Positions 8,810 to 17,334 of a DNA stretch of 64,000 bases are shown in pieces. This stretch comes from Bacillus sp. Xin1 (GTDB lineage Bacteria; Bacillota; Bacilli; Bacillales; Bacillaceae_G): positions 57,526-121,525 of the forward strand of contig NZ_JABUAE010000012.1 of assembly GCF_013314535.1 (NCBI RefSeq). Direction: 5' to 3'. Position 1 is the stretch's first letter. The number at the start of each line of letters is the position of its first letter. A program made the translations under genes and the position numbers. The notes beneath the pieces were generated by a model. The model saw nothing but the letters and a program-made list of their open reading frames with translations, did not search any database and was not told the DNA's origin.

Positions 8810-8860
8810 GACTATAGTCAGTCGATTAAAATGCCATTTTTCTTAGTTAATTAACTAAGA
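8810..8860 (+). promoter_or_regulatory. C-box-like and palindromic operators before the XRE regulator
   Basis: GACTATAGTC (8810-8819) followed by AGTC resembles the GACT-AGTC C-boxes of restriction-modification controller proteins. A perfect 20-bp palindrome (8841-8860, TCTTAGTTAATTAACTAAGA) overlaps the ribosome binding site, consistent with autoregulation. Confidence 0.6.
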
Positions 8861-8869
8861 GGTGATGTC

Positions 8870-9103
8870 ATGGAAATCCCAAAAGCTTTCGGTGAAGTGT
8901 TAAGAAAACATAGAAAAAAAGCTAATTTTTCACAAGAACAATTAGCTCTTCAATGTAATTTAGATAGAACTTATATTGGGTTACTTGAGCGTGCTCAAAG
9001 ACAACCAAGCATATCTACCATATTTGTTATATGTAAAGTATTAAATATTGCTCCACATGAATTAATCAAAGAAATAGAAGAGCTGATAAGTTCTCAACAA
9101 TAA
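8870..9103 (+). CDS. XRE-family regulator, resembling R-M controller (C) proteins
   Basis: A 77-aa protein consisting of one helix-turn-helix domain (LRKHRKKANFSQEQLALQCN, then TYIGLLERAQRQPSISTIF) and a short C-terminal helix. Size and sequence style match controller proteins such as the C proteins of type II R-M systems, which dimerise on C-boxes; a C-box-like site lies 50-60 nt upstream. AGAGGTGAT precedes the ATG. The nearest R-M genes are the type I hsd genes starting 1 kb downstream, separated by an integrase pseudogene, so whether it controls them is unknown. It could also be the left-over regulator of a lost system. Confidence 0.8.
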   Translation: MEIPKAFGEVLRKHRKKANFSQEQLALQCNLDRTYIGLLERAQRQPSISTIFVICKVLNIAPHELIKEIEELISSQQ

Positions 9104-9208
9104 ATTTTTCTAAAAAGAGAAACCCAATACTAATTTTATATGCTAAAAAATTACCCCAAACGATTTTTATAGAACTCTATTTTGAGTTAATCATTTTCTA
9201 ACTAATAT

Positions 9209-9770
9209 TTAAATATATTTCCATTTACCTTTCTGAGGATATATAAGATTCCACCAAAGGGCACAACCTTCATTGACACGAACACCTGTGTTAAAGTAGA
9301 CCCATAACATTACAAAACAAAGGTGTTCATAATATTCGTCAATACAAATGGTAGATAGGACTTGTTCAAAACCTTCTCTAGTCCAATACTCAACAATCGC
9401 TTTACCTTTTGGAATAGCTTTCACTTTGGTCGCCACATTTGTTGAGTATTGCATTGTCACAGCGAATTCAAGGTTCTTTTAAACATTCCGAATACAAGAC
9501 TAGCATATGATTGACTGTAGTTTGCGCCACGTTTAGAAAGTAACCATGTTCTGAAGTGCTGTACACTCTCGACACTGATAGCTCGAATCAGCTTATTCCC
9601 AAAGCCGGTTAACTAAAATTTCAAGTGTTGGTTTTCGTGATTCATAAGTACTTTCTTGAACGTCAGACTCATAAAACGGGATGAAGACATCGCTCATGAA
9701 TTGCGCATAGGTAATATTGTAGTTCGAATATCCTTGCGATTAGAGATATTGATTTTTAACTTTTATTGCT
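9209..9770 (-). pseudogene. Tyrosine integrase pseudogene (Arm-DNA-binding type)
   Basis: Joining three frames gives a phage/ICE-type integrase: an N-terminal part (YAQFMSDVFIPFYESD), a core-binding part (GNKLIRAISVESVQHFRTWL) and the start of the catalytic domain with the first catalytic Arg in NTGVRVNEGCALWWN. There are frameshifts near 9605 and 9467, a stop near 9750, and the rest of the catalytic domain (HxxR, Tyr) is missing. It is unrelated to the recombinases at the right end, so it marks an older element. Confidence 0.8.
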
Positions 9771-9913
9771 CCTACTTGAGAAAGTAATGCCTCTCTGTTT
9801 TATTGTATTTCACAAATAATGTAGTTTAATTCAACAATGAGTTATCAGTTCTTTATTTAGCGAAAGCTAAATAAAGTTACATCTGTATATCAAAAAAAGA
9901 TATAATAGAGCAA

Positions 9914-10086
9914 ATGTCTGATCATAAGATTGGCGCAATAAAAAAGCAAAGGGGCATGTTCTATGACGATGAGTTACAAGAAGCTTTGGAAACTGTTGTT
10001 ATGCCTTGGAAGAAGTGGATATTTGCGATATCTGTGAAGTTGTTGACTACGACAAAGATAATAAGAAAAAAGAGGTTAGTGGATAG
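9914..10086 (+). pseudogene. Small acidic ORF overlapping hsdM, apparently frameshifted
   Basis: The frame starting at 9914 codes well for about 27 residues (KKQRGMFYDDELQEALE). Near position 9998 a different frame continues with CYALEEVDICDICEVVDYD and ends in a TAG at 10084-10086 that overlaps the hsdM GTG. Composition and the stop/start overlap suggest one small gene translationally coupled to hsdM, broken by a frameshift. Family unknown. The unshifted frame would run to 10,102 as a 62-aa product. Confidence 0.45.
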
Positions 10087-12281
10087 TGACGAAAAAAATT
10101 GAAACTCTTTATGAAGACAAAAGTATTAATATCAGTCAAGAAGTGAAAATGGTGCTAGATATTGCCAATAAACTTCGTGGAACTTACAAAGCGGAAGATT
10201 ATCAAGATGTAATTATTCCAATGGTTATCATTCGCCGTTTTGAGTGTGCACTTGCTGATACAAAAAAATCAGTTTTTCAAAGATATAAAGCCGACAAAGA
10301 AAAAGGCATTGAACCAATCCCTAAAATTTACCAAAAGATATCCGGTTTCGAATTTTATAATACTAGCGAATTTGATTTGAAGAAGTTAGAAGAATCACCG
10401 GATACTATCGCTAAAGACTTTAAGTTTTACTTGGACAGTTTCAGCGATAACGTGAAAAATATTCTGAATGATTTAGACTTCTATGACCAGATTAAAAAAC
10501 TTGATGGTGCTAATAAACTTCTTCTTATTATCAAAGATTTTGCTAAGCTAGATTTATCTCCTGAAACTGTTGATCCTATACGAATGGGTTATATTTTTGA
10601 AGATGTTCTACGCCGTTATTCTGAAAATGTTAACGCAGGTGATCATTATACACCTCGTGAAGTGATTCGTTGTTTAGTTAATGTTCTTTTGGCTGAAGGT
10701 AGTGAGGATATCTATGAGCCTGGGAAAATTATCAAAATTGGCGACTTTGCCTGTGGCACAGGTGGTATGATTTCGACTACTTATGATTTTATTCATCGTC
10801 ACAATTCTAGTGCCAAGATTTATATGTACGGCCAAGAAATTCTTGATAAATCATATGCAATTTGTGTTGCCGATATGTTGATCAAAGGTCAAGATGCTCG
10901 TAATATCCAACAAAAGAATACATTGAAATACGATGCATTCCCAGATGATGAATTTCGCTTTGTTATCATGAATCCGCCATTTGGGACGCCATGGTCAGGT
11001 GATAAAGCAGAAGCTGGTACAGCTGATTTTGTTAAAAATGATGCCTACTCTGATGACAATGGAAAACCGGTCAAGGGAAAGAAAATGGGACGTTTCACGC
11101 ATAAGGTTGGTAAAGATGGTCCTGAAATGACAATGACGCCTGCTTCAGGGGATGCACAATTATTATTTATGCAACATGCTTTGTATAAGTTAAACAAACA
11201 GAATGGTCGTGCAGCAATTATTACTAACGGATCGCCGTTATTTTCTGGTGGAACAAGTTCAGGAGAAAGTCAAATTCGTCGTTGGCTACTTGAAAATGAC
11301 CTAGTTGAAACGATTATCGGTTTCCCTGATCAACTTTTCTACAATACAGGAATTTCAATTTATGCCTTTATCTTGAGCTATAAGAAGCGTCCTGAGCGAC
11401 AAGGGAAAGTGCAATTCATTAATGCTACGTCTTTCTATAAAAAGATGCGTAAGTCTATGGGGAACAAACGTAAAGAATTAAGTGATGCTCATATTAAGAA
11501 AATCACTGAACTATATGCAGACTTCAAAGAAAATGAATTTAGTAAAATCTTTCCTAATGAAGAATTTATGTATCGTGAATTTTCGGTATACCAACCAATG
11601 CAACGCAACTATCAATTAAGTGAAGAGCGTGTTCAAAATATTGTTGACAGCAATGTTCTTTCTAACTACTATGATCCAGATAAAGTTGAAGAGTTACAAC
11701 TGCTTGACCCGATTCCTGCGAAAGAGAAGAAAGACTTGGATAAGTATTTGTTACATCAACCATTATTTGAACAGCTGATTCAAACCTTAAAAGATAATGT
11801 TGATAATGTTTTGTATAAAGAACCAAAAACTTTCGAAGCTAAAATTGTTGGATTGTTTGATGACTTCAACCTGTATCCTGAAGAAAAAACTGAAAAAGCA
11901 GGTATTACTAAGACCAAAAAGTACCTAAAGGAAAAGGTAGTTTTTGCTTTATCTAAAATCGATAAAACAGCTGAAGTTCAAACGAAGCGAGATGGATCAC
12001 CAGAAATTGATAAATCTACTAAAGATATTGAATTGATTCCTATGAGCGAGGAGCCGAAAGAATACTTTGAACGTGAAGTGAAGCCTTTCGTTTCCGATTA
12101 TATTCCAGTATTTGAAGAAAACTTAACAGGTAAAACTATTTCAATTAAAACGGGTGCAGAATTTCCATTCACGCGTTATTTCTATGAATACCAAGCACCA
12201 GAAAAATCAGAAGTTCTTTTGAAAGAATTCAAACAAGTAAGTTCAGAACTTATTGATTTGATGAAGAGGTTTGAAATTTGA
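10086..12281 (+). CDS. hsdM: Type I restriction-modification DNA methyltransferase subunit
   Basis: Methylates adenine in the target set by HsdS and is needed for restriction. N-terminal HsdM helical domain (about residues 1-150), then the N6-adenine methyltransferase domain with motif I GDFACGTGGMI and catalytic motif IV NPPFG. At 731 aa it is long for the family but matches the long HsdM group with an extended C-terminus. The GTG start lies 9 nt after AGAGG and overlaps the TAG of the small upstream frame. Its stop TGA overlaps the first ATG of the hsdS frame, so the order hsdM-hsdS-hsdR is coupled. Confidence 0.95.
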   Translation: MTKKIETLYEDKSINISQEVKMVLDIANKLRGTYKAEDYQDVIIPMVIIRRFECALADTKKSVFQRYKADKEKGIEPIPKIYQKISGFEFYNTSEFDLKKLEESPDTIAKDFKFYLDSFSDNVKNILNDLDFYDQIKKLDGANKLLLIIKDFAKLDLSPETVDPIRMGYIFEDVLRRYSENVNAGDHYTPREVIRCLVNVLLAEGSEDIYEPGKIIKIGDFACGTGGMISTTYDFIHRHNSSAKIYMYGQEILDKSYAICVADMLIKGQDARNIQQKNTLKYDAFPDDEFRFVIMNPPFGTPWSGDKAEAGTADFVKNDAYSDDNGKPVKGKKMGRFTHKVGKDGPEMTMTPASGDAQLLFMQHALYKLNKQNGRAAIITNGSPLFSGGTSSGESQIRRWLLENDLVETIIGFPDQLFYNTGISIYAFILSYKKRPERQGKVQFINATSFYKKMRKSMGNKRKELSDAHIKKITELYADFKENEFSKIFPNEEFMYREFSVYQPMQRNYQLSEERVQNIVDSNVLSNYYDPDKVEELQLLDPIPAKEKKDLDKYLLHQPLFEQLIQTLKDNVDNVLYKEPKTFEAKIVGLFDDFNLYPEEKTEKAGITKTKKYLKEKVVFALSKIDKTAEVQTKRDGSPEIDKSTKDIELIPMSEEPKEYFEREVKPFVSDYIPVFEENLTGKTISIKTGAEFPFTRYFYEYQAPEKSEVLLKEFKQVSSELIDLMKRFEI

Positions 12282-12328
12282 TGGGGAACGTGCAGTTTGA
12301 AGAAGAGTTGACTTGGAAAGGAGGGAGT

Positions 12329-13639
12329 ATGGCGCAAATGAAAGATAGCGGAATAGCTTGGATTGGTGAAATTCCAAATGAATGGCTACTAAAAAAGCTA
12401 GATTACATGTCTATCTCATATTCTGGAGGTACACCAGACAGAGATAACTTTTCTTACTGGGACAATGGCACCATAAATTGGATGTCTTCTGGAGAAGTAA
12501 ACAAAAGACTTGTTTATGATACTGATGAGAAGATTTCAATAAAAGGGTTGAGAAATTCTTCAGCAAAACTGTATCCTGAGAATACTGTTATGTTCGCCAT
12601 GAACGGACAAGGTAAAACTAAAGGAATGACAGCTATTCTTAAAACTATCAGTTCTGGCAATCAGTCACTTGTTGGTTTTATTTGCGATGAAAAAGAACTG
12701 CATTATAGATATTTGGATTATTGTTTCCAAGCTTCATACAAGTATAATCGAAGTTACTACGGCGGCGGGGATAACAGAGATGGTATTGCGGCAAGCAACA
12801 TAAAAAAAATGAAGCTTCCAGTTCCGCCATATAAAGAGCAAATAGAAATCAGCAAATTTTTGGATTCCGAGGTGATTAAATTAGATAAAATTATTGCTGA
12901 CGCTCAAAAGTCGCTTGAGATTTTGCAAGAAACTCGAAAATCAATCATCTTTGAAACAGTGACAAGAGGGTTGAAAAAAGATAGGGAACTAAAAGATAGC
13001 GGAATAGCTTGGATTGGTGAAATTCCAAGTGAATGGCTACTAAAAAAGCTAGATTACATGTCTATCTCATATTCTGGAGGTACACCAGACAGAGATAACT
13101 TTTCTTACTGGGACAATGGCACCATAAATTGGATGTCTTCTGGAGAAGTAAACAAAAGACTTGTTTATGATACTGATGAGAAGATTTCAATAAAAGGGTT
13201 GAGAAATTCTTCAGCAAAACTGTATCCTGAGAATACTGTTATGTTCGCCATGAACGGACAAGGTAAAACTAAAGGAATGACAGCTATTCTTAAAACTATC
13301 AGTTCTGGCAATCAGTCACTTGTTGGTTTTATTTGCGATGAAAAAGAACTGCATTATAGATATTTGGATTATTGTTTCCAAGCTTCATACAAGTATAATC
13401 GAAGTTACTACGGCGGCGGGGATAACAGAGATGGTATTGCGGCAAGCAACATAAAAAAAATGAAGCTTCCAGTTCCGCCATATAAAGAGCAAATAGAAAT
13501 CAGCAATTTTTTGGATAATAAAGTTGTCATATTAGATAAGGTAATTTGTAAAGTTAAAAAGATTATAGAACTTGCTGAACAAACAAAGAAATCGTTGATT
13601 TACGAGTACGTCACTGGTAAAGAGAGGGTAGAAGTATGA
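12329..13639 (+). CDS. hsdS: Type I specificity subunit with two identical target-recognition halves
   Basis: Selects the DNA site for HsdM/HsdR. The protein has the usual TRD1-CR1-TRD2-CR2 layout, each half starting with KDSGIAWIGEIP and ending in a coiled helix (EQIEISKFLDSEVIKLDKI in half 1). Unusually both TRDs are the same sequence: the DNA segments 12,341-12,855 and 12,992-13,506 differ at one base (Asn/Ser). Two identical TRDs predict an interrupted palindromic target. The ATG at 12,329 follows GGAGGGAGT; the frame also has an ATG at 12,281 overlapping the hsdM stop. About 436 aa, normal length and unbroken. Confidence 0.93.
   Translation: MAQMKDSGIAWIGEIPNEWLLKKLDYMSISYSGGTPDRDNFSYWDNGTINWMSSGEVNKRLVYDTDEKISIKGLRNSSAKLYPENTVMFAMNGQGKTKGMTAILKTISSGNQSLVGFICDEKELHYRYLDYCFQASYKYNRSYYGGGDNRDGIAASNIKKMKLPVPPYKEQIEISKFLDSEVIKLDKIIADAQKSLEILQETRKSIIFETVTRGLKKDRELKDSGIAWIGEIPSEWLLKKLDYMSISYSGGTPDRDNFSYWDNGTINWMSSGEVNKRLVYDTDEKISIKGLRNSSAKLYPENTVMFAMNGQGKTKGMTAILKTISSGNQSLVGFICDEKELHYRYLDYCFQASYKYNRSYYGGGDNRDGIAASNIKKMKLPVPPYKEQIEISNFLDNKVVILDKVICKVKKIIELAEQTKKSLIYEYVTGKERVEV
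12341..12855 (+). repeat. hsdS internal direct repeat, copy 1
   Basis: 515 bp, repeated 651 bp (217 codons) downstream with one mismatch (AATGAATGG against AGTGAATGG). Such near-identity implies a recent duplication or conversion. Confidence 0.95.
12992..13506 (+). repeat. hsdS internal direct repeat, copy 2
   Basis: Second copy of the 515-bp unit. Homology ends sharply at AGCAA, after which the two conserved regions diverge in both DNA and protein. Confidence 0.95.
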
Positions 13640-13699
13640 GCATTTCGACGTTACAAAATAAAGAGAAATGACTGCTTCGAAAAACCGGAGGTGAATGAA

Positions 13700-16693
13700 A
13701 TGCCAAAAACATTAATTCGTGAACGTTATGATTATCAGCGCCACATTATTGACCACTTGATGAATGAAAATGGCTTTATTGAGCGCCAATATAATGATGG
13801 GCATTACGATCAAGTTACTGCGATGGATAAGGAATTATTTTTAGACTTTATCAAGGATACACAAGATGAGGAATATCAGAAAGTGTATCGCCAGCATGGT
13901 ACTAATACCGATGATATCATTGTCAGCAAGTATAACGACTTGATTTTGTCAAAAAATGGAATGACACTTGACGCTCTAAAGCACGGATTCGACGTCGGAA
14001 TGGAGCATTTTGACCTACTTTACACCAAACCAACGACGGACATTAACACGAAATCCATCGAAGATTACCAGAAAAATCGTTTCAGTGTGATGGAGGAAGT
14101 TTACCACAAAGATTGTGAGCGGATTGATTTAGTCCTTTTCTTGAATGGTATCCCTTTATTTGCGATTGAGCTAAAGGCAAATACTTCAGGTCAAACCTAT
14201 AAAAATGCTATCAAACAATGGCGAAATGACCGTACTCCGACATCACGTTTGTTAAAATGGAAAAAAGGGGCTTTAGTTTGTTTTGCCGTCGATTTCAAGC
14301 GTGCTTATATGACAACTCATCTAGAGAAACAAAAGACATTTTTCTTGCCATTTAATAAAGGTGATGATGAATCTGGAATCGGAAATGCTCCTAATCCAGA
14401 TGGTTTTGGTGTGAGCTATCTTTGGGAAGATATATTTACAAAAGACATGATTTTGCTCCTTTTGACAAAGTATATCTTCTTAGAACAAAAACCAGAACAA
14501 GATGAAAAGACAGGAAAAGTCAAAATGAAAGAACGTTTGATTTTTCCTCGTTTCCATCAGTTGAGAGCCGTCCGTAAATTAATTGCTGATATGAAGAACT
14601 TTGGAACCGAGCGTAACTATTTGATTCAACATTCTGCTGGTTCAGGTAAGACAAACACGATTGCGTGGTTGTCTCATCAATTGGCTAATCTTAAAGTTGA
14701 TAATACCCCCGTTGTAGATTCGGTTATTATCATTACAGATCGTATTGTGGTGGATAGACAATTACAAGCTGCCATTGAAGGCTTAGAGCATAAGCAGGGA
14801 CTAATCAAGGTTATGGATGAAGATGCCACATCAAATGACTTAGCTGATGCTTTGAATGGTCGAACACGAATTGTTGTTTCAACCATCCATAAATTTTCGT
14901 ATATCCTTGATACGATTAGTAACCAAAGTGATAATAATTTTGCTGTGATTATCGACGAAGCCCATTCTTCAACTGCTGGAACCTTAATCAGTAATGTGAA
15001 TAAAGCCCTAGGTAAACAGCTTGAAGAAAATGAAGAAGATGGCGACACGGATGACATGGACTTACTTGAAGCATTGGTAGCTCAAAAAATGGGCAGTGAT
15101 TTGGATTCTCGCAAGAAACAACCAAACGTATCTATGATTGCCTTTACTGCGACTCCAAAACCAAAAACACTGAAAAAATTTGGAACTATGAATGCTCAGG
15201 GACAACCTGAACCGTTTGATTTGTATTCAATGAAGCAGGCTATTGAGGAAGGTTTTATCCTAGATGTGTTGAAGAACTATTATAAATATGATACTTATAT
15301 TAATTTAATTCAGAAAACACAAAATGATGAATTATTTGAAACTTCTCAAGCAAAACGTTGGATGAAACGGTTTGTTGAGACGCATGATACTTATATTGGA
15401 CAAAAAGTAGAAGTGATCGTCGAACATTTTCGTGAAGAAGTTATGGATATGCTTGATGGACAAGCAAAGGCTATGGTTGTTACAAGTAGTCGTGAAGCTG
15501 CTTATAAATATTACAATGCCTTTAATCAATATGTCGTTGACAATGGGTATCAGAACATTAAACCTTTAGTGGCATTTAGCGGTAAATTGAAAGTGGATGG
15601 CACGGAGGTTACCGAAGTATCTGTAAATGGTTTTAGTGAAGATGAACTTCCTGATAGATTCAATACTGAAAGTTATCAAGTTCTGCTCGTCGCTAACAAA
15701 TACCAGACAGGTTTTGATCAGCCTAAGCTTGTGGCGATGTATGTTGACAAGAAGTTGCATGGTGTTACTGCAGTTCAAACTTTATCTCGATTGAATCGTA
15801 CTTATAAGGGCAAAACTAAGACCGTTGTTTTAGATTTTGTAAATTCTTATGACGATATCGAAAAAGCATTCTCTAAATATTATACGAACACCAAATTGAC
15901 TCGTGACGTTAATCCTCGTGATATTTTCAAATTGAAACAAAAAATTGATATGCGTAATATTCTCGACGCTGACGATATGCATGAGTTTACAGTCATTTAC
16001 TATACTCAAACCGAAACCAAGGGTAAGAGCAAGGCTGAATATTATTTGGATAAAGCAGTAACACGATTTAATTCACATAAGAGCGAAGAAAAACGCAAAA
16101 ACATGCTGAAAGAACTCCGTGCATTTAATAGTTTCTACGATTTTTTGACGCAGGTAACATCATTCAAAGATAATGGTATCCATGAAATGTACTTGTTCAT
16201 TCACTATCTGATAAAAGAAATTGAGATTGGAACAAGTGAACCGATTGATCTAACAGGTAAGATTGATGCTAAATTTGGAAAGACAAAATTAGTGGCTAGT
16301 CACGAAGCTCCTGAATTGGAAGAAGATGCTGGAGATATGGGGCTTCCTGGTGCTGATACACCGACTATTCAACGGCAATTTAAAAAATTGTCGGACTTGA
16401 TTGCTGAATATAATGAACTTCATGGTACGAATTTTGATGCTAAGTCTGCGATGAAGATTGTTGAACAAACAATTGAAACCTTAGCTAATGATGCAGAACT
16501 ACGCCAACAAGCAAAAGTAAATACACTTAACGATTTCAAGAGTGCTTTAAGCGATAAGATAGATGATGCTATCATGGATTCGACTACAGAAAATCAAAGC
16601 TTCAATAATAAGCTACTTAGCTCAGACGATTTAAAGAATTCTATATTTGGTGTGTTCTCAGAAGATTTGTATAGCCGACTTCGTGAAGACTGA
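13700..16693 (+). CDS. hsdR: Type I restriction endonuclease motor subunit
   Basis: ATP-driven translocase and nuclease of the R-M complex. The N-terminal domain (to about residue 200) carries the PD-(D/E)xK signature RIDLVLFLNG with FAIELKAN; then a superfamily 2 helicase motor with Walker A HSAGSGKT, DEAH box IIDEAHSS, motif III AFTATPKP, and later motifs LVANKYQTGFDQPKL and QTLSRLNRT. The ATG at 13,700 has GGAGGTGA 7 nt upstream; the GTG at 13,691 lies inside that site. About 997 aa, normal. It follows hsdS by 60 nt and ends before a strong terminator. Confidence 0.96.
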   Translation: MPKTLIRERYDYQRHIIDHLMNENGFIERQYNDGHYDQVTAMDKELFLDFIKDTQDEEYQKVYRQHGTNTDDIIVSKYNDLILSKNGMTLDALKHGFDVGMEHFDLLYTKPTTDINTKSIEDYQKNRFSVMEEVYHKDCERIDLVLFLNGIPLFAIELKANTSGQTYKNAIKQWRNDRTPTSRLLKWKKGALVCFAVDFKRAYMTTHLEKQKTFFLPFNKGDDESGIGNAPNPDGFGVSYLWEDIFTKDMILLLLTKYIFLEQKPEQDEKTGKVKMKERLIFPRFHQLRAVRKLIADMKNFGTERNYLIQHSAGSGKTNTIAWLSHQLANLKVDNTPVVDSVIIITDRIVVDRQLQAAIEGLEHKQGLIKVMDEDATSNDLADALNGRTRIVVSTIHKFSYILDTISNQSDNNFAVIIDEAHSSTAGTLISNVNKALGKQLEENEEDGDTDDMDLLEALVAQKMGSDLDSRKKQPNVSMIAFTATPKPKTLKKFGTMNAQGQPEPFDLYSMKQAIEEGFILDVLKNYYKYDTYINLIQKTQNDELFETSQAKRWMKRFVETHDTYIGQKVEVIVEHFREEVMDMLDGQAKAMVVTSSREAAYKYYNAFNQYVVDNGYQNIKPLVAFSGKLKVDGTEVTEVSVNGFSEDELPDRFNTESYQVLLVANKYQTGFDQPKLVAMYVDKKLHGVTAVQTLSRLNRTYKGKTKTVVLDFVNSYDDIEKAFSKYYTNTKLTRDVNPRDIFKLKQKIDMRNILDADDMHEFTVIYYTQTETKGKSKAEYYLDKAVTRFNSHKSEEKRKNMLKELRAFNSFYDFLTQVTSFKDNGIHEMYLFIHYLIKEIEIGTSEPIDLTGKIDAKFGKTKLVASHEAPELEEDAGDMGLPGADTPTIQRQFKKLSDLIAEYNELHGTNFDAKSAMKIVEQTIETLANDAELRQQAKVNTLNDFKSALSDKIDDAIMDSTTENQSFNNKLLSSDDLKNSIFGVFSEDLYSRLRED

Positions 16694-17031
16694 GAAAAAG
16701 TAGAGTAGAAATTAAAAATCCAGTTGCTCAAATAAAGAGTAGCTGGATTTTTTAGTATTTCGTTAAATCTGTTTGATGATGTTACGTTACCGTTTGTATT
16801 GTTATTTTCTAAACTTTCTATTTCCATATCAGAAATTTTTATTATTTCTTTTTTTATTTTAACCCAATTTATATCCTCTAAATTTTCAGGAGACGTACTT
16901 AATAAATGATAAGCTTTGCTTACTACATGGCCTTGGCCAAGTGTTAAACCACCAAATTCAACATTATAAATTTTTTCTAATTCATTGATCCATCTCATTG
17001 TATCAATCGACAAACGTACTGCTAACCTCAC
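16594..17031 (-). CDS. Unrecognised small protein whose 3' end runs antisense into hsdR
   Basis: The first about 105 residues look like a real protein (RLSIDTMRWINELEKIYNV, then LTLGQGHVVSKAYHLL) with a possible ribbon-helix-helix or small DNA-binding start; I do not recognise the family. After NNNTNGNVTSSN the frame reads through the hsd terminator into antisense hsdR, giving an atypical Ser-rich tail, so the original end was probably lost when the hsd module joined. The GTG at 17,031 has GGGAGGGAAG 8 nt upstream and is a better start than the TTG at 17,058. A long palindrome lies directly upstream. Confidence 0.5.
   Translation of the reverse strand: MRLAVRLSIDTMRWINELEKIYNVEFGGLTLGQGHVVSKAYHLLSTSPENLEDINWVKIKKEIIKISDMEIESLENNNTNGNVTSSNRFNEILKNPATLYLSNWIFNFYSTFSQSSRSRLYKSSENTPNIEFFKSSELSSLLLKL
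16713..16753 (+). terminator. Terminator of the hsd operon
   Basis: Stem AAAATCCAGTTGCTC / GAGTAGCTGGATTTT followed by T-run, about 20 nt after the hsdR stop. Confidence 0.85.
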
Positions 17032-17054
17032 ATAACTTCCCTCCCTTATACATA

Positions 17055-17114
17055 ACAAATAATCAAACGTTATTTTATTTCAATGCGAAAAAAAAATAAC
17101 GTTTGATTATTTGT
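17055..17114. repeat. Perfect 22-bp inverted repeat with A-rich loop
   Basis: Arms 17,055-17,076 and 17,093-17,114 (core AATCAAACGTTATTTT) are exact complements around 16 nt. It lies at the promoter/leader of the minus-strand gene starting at 17,031. It could be an operator, or an attachment or replication site left at a module boundary. Confidence 0.8.
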
Positions 17115-17334
17115 GGGGGGATTAATTATAATTTAGCCTATTTCACACAAATTATTAACATTCGACTGTAGATCAATACGTTTATCTTTGTGTTTTAAAG
17201 AAAGTAAATTCAGCATAGTTTACCATCATATTAGTAGATTCTAATTCCATTCCCAAACTTGATTCCAATTTTTCATCCTAGTTTAGTCGCTTCATTTGTA
17301 AATTGAACAAAATAAAAATTACTAAGAAATATCA
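17115..17334. other. Gene-free stretch
   Basis: No supported gene, repeat or hairpin terminator between the palindrome and the stop codon of the 339-aa gene. Confidence 0.5.

Noticed and set aside
9914-10102. 62-aa frame as an intact gene
   Set aside because: Its second half is in a frame with poor composition, while another frame gives an acidic protein ending exactly at hsdM; treated as frameshifted.
13636-13671. 11-codon frame between hsdS and hsdR, starting in the hsdS stop (ATGA)
   Set aside because: Too short and without its own ribosome binding site; overlap of this kind arises by chance.
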